Assembly (NCBI GenBank): GCA_903873355.1
Contig: CAIQOG010000415.1
Span: 1 to 13,598 of the forward strand
Direction of reading: 5' to 3'
Length of the DNA stretch: 13,598 nt
Origin: an uncultured Bacteroidales bacterium
GTDB taxonomy: Bacteria > Bacteroidota > Bacteroidia > Bacteroidales > Paludibacteraceae
The translations under genes and the position numbers were made by a program. Shown here piece after piece: positions 8,665 through 13,598 of this stretch; within the stretch, counting starts at the first letter, position 1; every line of letters begins with the position of its first letter. The notes under the pieces were generated by a model. That model did not search any database. It saw only the letters and a program-made list of their open reading frames with translations, and had not been told where the DNA came from.

Positions 8665-10944
8665 TTAATTTAAAGTCCGGCTCAACACTTCCAATTGGGT
8701 GTGTCGTGGTAAATTTACAAATCGCTCGCTAAAACCACCCACCCGAACAATCAGGTTTTGATACAATTCGGGATGAGCCATTGCGGCTTCCAAATCATCT
8801 CGTCCAAGAACTGTAAGCATGGCTTGAGCTCCGCCTTTTTGCCAATAAGTAGCTAAAAGGTTTTCAAGTTGAATGCGGTGTTCGTTGAATAATTCTTTTG
8901 AAAATTTCATATTCTGGACCGCACCTGCATGAATATCGGTGGCAGGTTTGGCAATTGAATTCAAAAAAGCCGTTGTTCCGCTTTCATCAGCTCCACCCAC
9001 TGGCGCATTACCCGGATTCATAAACGTAAATGCTTTTCGTCCATCCGCCGAAGCTGAAGTATGTTCGCCAATTACCGTATTGGCATCGTTATTGATATTG
9101 ACAATCAGGTACGAATGTAAACCTACTGCTTCATTTTGTTTTCGGGTAAATTGGCAAATATGATTGTGTACTTCCATCAACATTGCATCTGCAATTTCAT
9201 TATCATTGCCATATTTCGGGCAATTTAACAACATTTTTCGTTCTTTTTCAAAGCCCACAAAATCAGCATTAAGCATATTTATCAATTGCTCCAGCGTAAA
9301 CTTTTTTTGTTCGTAAACCAATTGTTTTATAGCCACCAAACTATCCGAAGTATTCGTATTTCCATACAATTCCAGGGTTCCTCCCAGGTAACGAATACCA
9401 CCTTCGTAAATGCCCTTTCCACGTGCAATACAATCGTCCATCAACATGCTGGTCATCAAGTGAGCAGCTTCTTTTCCAGCCATATCGTATTCCAGTTTTT
9501 CATGCTGTGCGAGCGGAACTACGTGATATTCAATTTGTTCTTTATATGCAGCTAATAATAGATCAAATGTTTCAAAATTCCCGTATTTTTCAAAACGTTC
9601 TTGTGGCATACCGATCAATTTACCAGTTAAAGGATCAATTCCTTTATGAAGCGTTACATTTAAAGCTGCTAATATATTAATAACAGCGCTAGGCGTACCT
9701 ACACTTCGGTGATTTAAAACATATTCACCACAACCGAATTGAATGGCATGAATTGCTTCTTCGTATGGCAAATTAAACGATTTCTGAACAGATGGAATAT
9801 TTACGTCATCATTATAAAGCATGGGGAAAGTATTCCCTTCACCAATTACCTCAAGAGCTTTTTGGTATAATTTTGGATCTTGCTTTTTACTAAAGCGCAA
9901 TGCCAACTGTGGTACAATATCATTCACCCGTCGGGTAGTTTCAATTATGTTCAAACCCAACCGATTTGCTTTTTCTTCATCATGTCGACCGCTGCCACCT
10001 ATAATTATCCGGCTGTCGTACCGATGATTTCGATCAATAATCAGCTTCCACAAATCACTGAGCAACCGAACAGCTTCTTCTTCGTCAATAATCATGTTAT
10101 CAATATCGTGGCAGTACAAATCAGCCAATGCATCATCCAAACGGCCATAATTCCGAACCCTGTCCAAAACAGTATAAAGCGAAATTAATTGAATTCCCTC
10201 TCTGAAACTTTCTGGTTTGTGTGAAGGAAGTTTGGATAGAATTCGAGACATTTCTATCAAATCAGTTTTATGCTGATTGTCAGTTGCTTTTTGAGCTAAT
10301 TCTGAAGCCTGTTCGGCATAAAATAAACAAACATTCCCAATTGTATCGAGTGCCAAAAGCATAGCATTGCATAAATTCCATGCATTGGAGTTTATTGAAA
10401 CTGCTTTTTGTTTCTCAATAATTTCAATTCTGAGACCCGGAATCCCTAAATGAACTAATTTATAATAATCCAGCTGAATTCCACTTAACCGCCACAAAGT
10501 AAATGCTATACCCGATTCCTCGTAATACAAATCACTAGGTAATGCAGCGGTCATTTCAGGAGTGAATTGCTTTTTGGCTTTGGCAGTGGTAGCTTCATCT
10601 TTCCAAAATGCAATCAATTCATCAATTTTATATTTACTATTTTCAGAAAGGGTTTTATCAAGTTTCAATTTTCTAAAGTCATCTTCATAACAATAAAAAC
10701 CGGTTGATCCTTTGTCCTCTTGTGCCACAAAACCTAAGAAGGGAGTGCATGGGCGACCGGCAAACAAATCATTTTCCTGAATATCCTGTAAACCAGCCGG
10801 CCACTGAACCTTACAACAAAGTGCTTCCCTCAGGTATTTGTCGTGTGAATTGGCACGATAAATTTCTGTAAATTCGGAAAATACTTCAATCAGGTTTTCC
10901 GGATTTTTCTGAAATTCAGCTAATGTAGTAATATGCTTCATCAT
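8665..10944 (-). CDS. Glycyl radical enzyme of unknown substrate (pyruvate formate-lyase family)
   Basis: A 759-aa cytoplasmic radical enzyme, the usual length for the family. The glycyl radical loop near the C-terminus is RVGGFSERF (residues 734-742), with G737 as radical site. The active-site Cys loop is G404-C405-G406-E407. A single Cys followed by x-Glu excludes true pyruvate formate-lyase (adjacent Cys-Cys) and fits the dehydratase, C-N/C-S lyase and decarboxylase branches. The SADGRKAF stretch (about 632-639) is also typical. I chose the ATG at 10944 because it overlaps the activase stop as ATGA (translational coupling); an in-frame ATG at 10965 would add 7 residues and overlap by 25 bp. 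Downstream are a T9SS hydrolase and an aldo/keto reductase; there are no microcompartment genes and the N-terminus has no encapsulation-type extension. Candidate activities are dehydration or ring opening of a sugar, polyol or sugar acid (inference). Oxygen sensitivity of the family implies expression without oxygen. Confidence 0.93.
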   Translation of the reverse strand: MMKHITTLAEFQKNPENLIEVFSEFTEIYRANSHDKYLREALCCKVQWPAGLQDIQENDLFAGRPCTPFLGFVAQEDKGSTGFYCYEDDFRKLKLDKTLSENSKYKIDELIAFWKDEATTAKAKKQFTPEMTAALPSDLYYEESGIAFTLWRLSGIQLDYYKLVHLGIPGLRIEIIEKQKAVSINSNAWNLCNAMLLALDTIGNVCLFYAEQASELAQKATDNQHKTDLIEMSRILSKLPSHKPESFREGIQLISLYTVLDRVRNYGRLDDALADLYCHDIDNMIIDEEEAVRLLSDLWKLIIDRNHRYDSRIIIGGSGRHDEEKANRLGLNIIETTRRVNDIVPQLALRFSKKQDPKLYQKALEVIGEGNTFPMLYNDDVNIPSVQKSFNLPYEEAIHAIQFGCGEYVLNHRSVGTPSAVINILAALNVTLHKGIDPLTGKLIGMPQERFEKYGNFETFDLLLAAYKEQIEYHVVPLAQHEKLEYDMAGKEAAHLMTSMLMDDCIARGKGIYEGGIRYLGGTLELYGNTNTSDSLVAIKQLVYEQKKFTLEQLINMLNADFVGFEKERKMLLNCPKYGNDNEIADAMLMEVHNHICQFTRKQNEAVGLHSYLIVNINNDANTVIGEHTSASADGRKAFTFMNPGNAPVGGADESGTTAFLNSIAKPATDIHAGAVQNMKFSKELFNEHRIQLENLLATYWQKGGAQAMLTVLGRDDLEAAMAHPELYQNLIVRVGGFSERFVNLPRHTQLEVLSRTLN

Positions 10945-11843
10945 GCAGTTATCAAATTCAAACAACCCATTTCCATCAACTCATTATCCCATTTTTCACG
11001 CTGTTGTTTGCTTACCGTTTCGGAGTTTTCAAATTGGTATTTCTTCCCGGTTTTTGTATATTTTGATGCTCCGAAATTATGGTACGACAAGATTTCAATT
11101 CCTTTCAAATCGGGATATTTATGACTTAAATTGGAAATACCTTCGAAATGTGTTTTGTTGTCATTCAAATCGGGAATAATTAAACACCGAAGCAAAATAT
11201 CAACTTTCTTTTGATACAAATAATCGAGATTTTCAAGAATCAATTCCGATTCAACTCCGGTAAATTCTTCGTGCAATTTTCTAACGGTATGCTTATAATC
11301 GAACAAAAACAAGTCTACAAAAGGAATTATCTTTTTAAAATTCTCAGTTTTCGAAAATCCTGAAGTTTCAATGGCAGTGTGAATATTCATGCTTTTAGCA
11401 AGTTTCAGAATTTCGATGGCAAAATCTATCTGCGCCATCACTTCTCCTCCCGAAAGTGTAATGCCACCACCTGAATTTTTGAAATAATCCTTGTCTTTTG
11501 ATACTTCATCCAGCACTTGCTGTGCTGTCATTTCGTTTCCAAAAATTCGAAAAGCACTGTCAGTGCATTCATCCATGCAATTTCCACAGGTCGTACAGAC
11601 AGAAAATTCGACTTTTATTTTGGCGCTTTCAACCGAAATTGCATTTTCAGGGCAAACATCAACACATTTCATGCAACCGGTACATTTCGAAATATCAAAG
11701 GAAAGTTGGGAACTAAAACTCTGAGATTCAGGATTACAGCAACACACACAATTCAACGGACAACCTTTCAGAAAAACGGTTGTTCGTATGCCCGGTCCAT
11801 CATGTAATGCAAATTTCTGTATATCGAAAACCAGTCCTTTCAT
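10941..11843 (-). CDS. Glycyl radical enzyme activating protein (radical SAM)
   Basis: A 300-aa radical SAM enzyme that would abstract hydrogen from G737 of the adjacent glycyl radical enzyme using S-adenosylmethionine. The SAM cluster motif CX3CX2C is C28, C32 and C35, preceded by the usual HDGPGIRTTVFLKG. Two 4Fe-4S ferredoxin motifs follow (C54, C57, C60, C64P and C83, C86, C89, C93), as in activases of non-PFL glycyl radical enzymes but not in the short PFL activase. GGGITLSGGE (about 125-134) is the SAM-binding GGE region. Unusually, the residue between C32 and C35 that is normally Trp or Tyr is C34, and the next residue after C35 is also Cys (C36). A TTG six bases upstream (11849) is possible, but the ATG at 11843 gives the standard N-terminus MKGLVFDIQKFALHDGPG. 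The stop overlaps the start of the glycyl radical enzyme; the start lies 55 bp after the phosphorylase stop, behind a hairpin. Confidence 0.95.
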   Translation of the reverse strand: MKGLVFDIQKFALHDGPGIRTTVFLKGCPLNCVCCCNPESQSFSSQLSFDISKCTGCMKCVDVCPENAISVESAKIKVEFSVCTTCGNCMDECTDSAFRIFGNEMTAQQVLDEVSKDKDYFKNSGGGITLSGGEVMAQIDFAIEILKLAKSMNIHTAIETSGFSKTENFKKIIPFVDLFLFDYKHTVRKLHEEFTGVESELILENLDYLYQKKVDILLRCLIIPDLNDNKTHFEGISNLSHKYPDLKGIEILSYHNFGASKYTKTGKKYQFENSETVSKQQREKWDNELMEMGCLNLITA

Positions 11844-11845
11844 TT

Positions 11846-11886
11846 TCAAAATAAATATGTTGGGAAAACCAAAGTCAACCCAACAT
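11846..11886 (-). terminator. Hairpin with T-rich tail between phosphorylase and activase genes
   Basis: On the minus strand ATGTTGGG (11886-11879) and CCCAACAT (11864-11857) form a perfect 8-bp stem with a 14-base loop, followed by the T-rich tail ATTTATTTT. The stem has four G-C pairs, so it is of moderate strength. It begins 12 bases after the phosphorylase stop and ends 13 bases before the activase ATG. Since there is no room for a promoter between the hairpin and the ATG, it may act as a partial terminator, an RNA-processing or stability element, or a translation modulator within the operon. Confidence 0.5.
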
Positions 11887-11898
11887 TATAAGTGTCTT

Positions 11899-13598
11899 TT
11901 ATCCCATCATCACTTCAATATCATTCTCTTGTTTCATATCAACAAACTGAACAATATTTCCATTGATTACTTTTCCATTCAATTTCACAAGTTTCACTCC
12001 TTTTTCTATTCCATTTGGATTTTTCACAGCGATGTTCAACGCTTTTCCCCGAAACATTCGGGTGGCTTCAAAACCTTTCCAATCAGAAGGAATACAAGGG
12101 TCAATCATCATTCCATTGGGTTGTGGTTTCAGTCCTAAAATATATTGTGTAGCTGCTACCAACGACCAGGTTGCAGAACCTGTTAACCATGGAACACGCG
12201 ATTTTCCGTATCTCGGACTGTGTTTACTGTGCGTTGACTGACAGAAAACATAAGGTTCAATTTCTCTGATTTCTGCTTTCGAATTAAAGGCAGCCGGCAT
12301 ATAATTTCGGAAATATTGATACGCATTATTTCCATTACCACACATTGCTTCGGCCAATACAGCCCAACCCTGCGTGTGAATGAAAATTCCTGCATTTTCT
12401 TTCATACCACCATTCATCAATGCTGCCCGCACCACATTGTAATCTGTATTTACAAAAGGTGGATCGCAAACCATCACGCCGTAATCGGTGGATAAGTGTT
12501 TTTTCATGTTTTTCAAAGCCATTACTTTTTGCTCTTCGGTAGCTGCATCACTAATTACAGCCCAAACCTGCGGATTCATAAAAATCTGACCCTCTTCACT
12601 TTCTTTCGATCCAAATTTAAATCCATCGGCTTTGTAACCACGTAAAAACCATTCACCATCCCAGGCATATTTTTGTATATTATCATCCAAAGTAGTGAGA
12701 ATTGGTTTTGCCCAAGCTTCTTCTGCAGTATTTGATGTTTGTAGACAAATTTCGATATAGGTTTTCAGCGCCAGACGCAGTTGCATAGCCACAAAAGTTG
12801 TTTCACCATCGTGTCCGAAACGTAAACAATCGTTCCAGTCTGCACGCAATCCACAAGGCAAACCGTGATTTCCCAAACGGTCGAGATTAAACTGAATAGC
12901 TCTGCGTAAATGTCCCAACACTGTATCTTCGCCTTTATCGGCATAAGGTAATACTTTGGAATAAAAATCCATATCGCCTGTTTCGTTTACATAAGCCGGA
13001 ACGGCATTGAAAAGCCACATACAATCATCAGAACGATAATCTGTTTCGGCAGGTATTTTTTCCTTTCCGGTTTGGTGTGATAATTTGCTAACTACCGGCA
13101 TAGCCCCACCGGTTGAAACTTGTCCGGTAACCATCAATTCGAGACGTTGAGCAGCTTCATCGGTTATGTTATGTATCACGCCCAACAAATCCTGAACACT
13201 ATCGCGATAACCAAAACCATCGCGCTCGTCGGCAGTATAAACCAAACTGGCAGCCCTGCTCCACGCAAAAGTGATTAAACAGTTATACGGATTCCACATG
13301 TTGAGCATACTATTGAATTCCGGATCGGGTGTTTTTACCGTGATTCCTCCAATACGATTGTGCCAATAGTTTGTCAGTTTTTCAAATTCAGCATCAATTT
13401 TTTCAATATTTCCAAATTCAGCAACAACAGCTTTACCTTCATTTTCAGCTTTTCCGACGCCCATCAACACAAAAAAATCACGGCTTTCGCCCGGTTGAAG
13501 TGTCGCATCAATTTGCAAAACACCACACATATTATCGCCTGCAGCTATGAAATTGGAGCAAATGCCTTTTTCTATCGTTTCTGGATTGGCATAAGTAC
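11899..13598 (-). CDS. GH94 disaccharide phosphorylase, N-terminus off the right edge
   Basis: The reading frame is open to the right edge: codons 13531-13596 (YTADERD is further in; the edge itself reads TYANPETIEKGICSNF) continue without a stop, so the Met at 13530 is internal. About 565 C-terminal codons are visible; full GH94 enzymes have about 800. GH94 phosphorylases cleave beta-linked disaccharides such as cellobiose or chitobiose with inorganic phosphate to a sugar 1-phosphate, in the cytoplasm. Visible signatures are FGYRDSVQDLLG, LRADWNDCL with the catalytic acid Asp (codon at 12838-12840), IHTQGWAVLAEA and WLTGSATWSL (phosphate-binding Gly-Ser region). The DWNDCL form recalls the cellobiose-phosphorylase branch, but the disaccharide cannot be assigned with the N-terminal domain missing. 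It is the first visible gene of the cluster, 55 bp before the activase with a hairpin in between. Confidence 0.9.
   Translation of the reverse strand, partial: TYANPETIEKGICSNFIAAGDNMCGVLQIDATLQPGESRDFFVLMGVGKAENEGKAVVAEFGNIEKIDAEFEKLTNYWHNRIGGITVKTPDPEFNSMLNMWNPYNCLITFAWSRAASLVYTADERDGFGYRDSVQDLLGVIHNITDEAAQRLELMVTGQVSTGGAMPVVSKLSHQTGKEKIPAETDYRSDDCMWLFNAVPAYVNETGDMDFYSKVLPYADKGEDTVLGHLRRAIQFNLDRLGNHGLPCGLRADWNDCLRFGHDGETTFVAMQLRLALKTYIEICLQTSNTAEEAWAKPILTTLDDNIQKYAWDGEWFLRGYKADGFKFGSKESEEGQIFMNPQVWAVISDAATEEQKVMALKNMKKHLSTDYGVMVCDPPFVNTDYNVVRAALMNGGMKENAGIFIHTQGWAVLAEAMCGNGNNAYQYFRNYMPAAFNSKAEIREIEPYVFCQSTHSKHSPRYGKSRVPWLTGSATWSLVAATQYILGLKPQPNGMMIDPCIPSDWKGFEATRMFRGKALNIAVKNPNGIEKGVKLVKLNGKVINGNIVQFVDMKQENDIEVMMG

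Noticed and set aside
8665..10944. Naming the radical enzyme pyruvate formate-lyase (pflB)
   Set aside because: The active-site loop has Gly-Cys-Gly-Glu instead of the adjacent Cys-Cys pair, and its activase carries the two extra ferredoxin clusters absent from PflA.
2431..11724. Many open frames of 60-124 codons on the plus strand
   Set aside because: All lie antisense to well-supported minus-strand genes with recognisable domains, have no family-like sequence, and are the expected by-product of codon bias.
11844..11849. TTG at 11849 as activase start
   Set aside because: It would add only two residues; the ATG at 11843 gives the standard activase N-terminus.
12183..12395. 70-codon minus-strand frame inside the GH94 gene
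   Set aside because: It overlaps the strongly conserved GH94 coding sequence in another frame and shows no recognisable motif.
13528..13530. Met at 13530 as the start of the GH94 gene
   Set aside because: The frame continues open to the window edge with family-like sequence, and the family has about 240 more residues upstream, including a whole domain.
1..13598. A canonical polysaccharide utilisation locus with SusC/SusD
   Set aside because: No SusC, SusD, hybrid two-component system, anti-sigma factor or transporter gene is present in the window; it could lie outside.
1..13598. CRISPR arrays, insertion sequences, tRNA or rRNA genes
   Set aside because: I saw no regularly spaced repeats, transposase-like frames, terminal inverted repeats or tRNA cloverleaf signatures.

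Overview
The window looks like part of a carbohydrate-degradation locus from an AT-rich, probably anaerobic or facultative member of the Bacteroidota. Three things point there: a C-terminal type IX secretion (T9SS) sorting domain on one enzyme, a TATATTTG element that fits the Bacteroidota promoter consensus TAnnTTTG, and a glycyl radical enzyme with its activase. A T9SS plus an oxygen-sensitive radical enzyme suggests a fermentative environmental lineage (for example Marinilabiliales, Prolixibacteraceae or Paludibacter-like) more than a gut Bacteroides. This placement is inference; no rRNA or other marker gene is present. All eight genes lie on the minus strand and read from right to left. 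I found nothing convincing on the plus strand. || Layout in the direction of transcription: (1) the 3' part of a GH94-type disaccharide phosphorylase, cut by the right edge; (2) a 55-bp gap holding a hairpin; (3) a radical-SAM glycyl radical enzyme activase; (4) a glycyl radical enzyme whose start overlaps the activase stop as ATGA; (5) a secreted clan-A-like putative glycoside hydrolase with a T9SS tail; (6) a YghZ-type aldo/keto reductase; (7) a GH127/DUF1680-type enzyme with the Cys-zinc catalytic motif; (8) a serine-type sulfatase resembling N-sulfoglucosamine sulfohydrolase. Spacings from (3) to (8) are an overlap, then 14, 14, 12 and 33 bp, so they are very likely one transcript. After a 199-bp gap with a promoter candidate comes (9, separately transcribed) a secreted right-handed beta-helix protein that runs off the left edge and has no complete reading frame here. 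|| Working model (inference): exported enzymes (sulfatase, GH127-like, T9SS hydrolase, perhaps the beta-helix protein) desulfate and trim a complex, possibly sulfated glycan. Imported oligosaccharides are split by the GH94 phosphorylase in the cytoplasm. The glycyl radical enzyme then performs a C-O or C-C cleavage on a released sugar or derivative, and the aldo/keto reductase reduces or interconverts an aldehyde product. The most interesting feature is the embedding of an unassigned glycyl radical enzyme and activase in the middle of a glycan operon, without any microcompartment, SusC/SusD or regulator genes in view. The substrate of the pathway cannot be read from the sequence.
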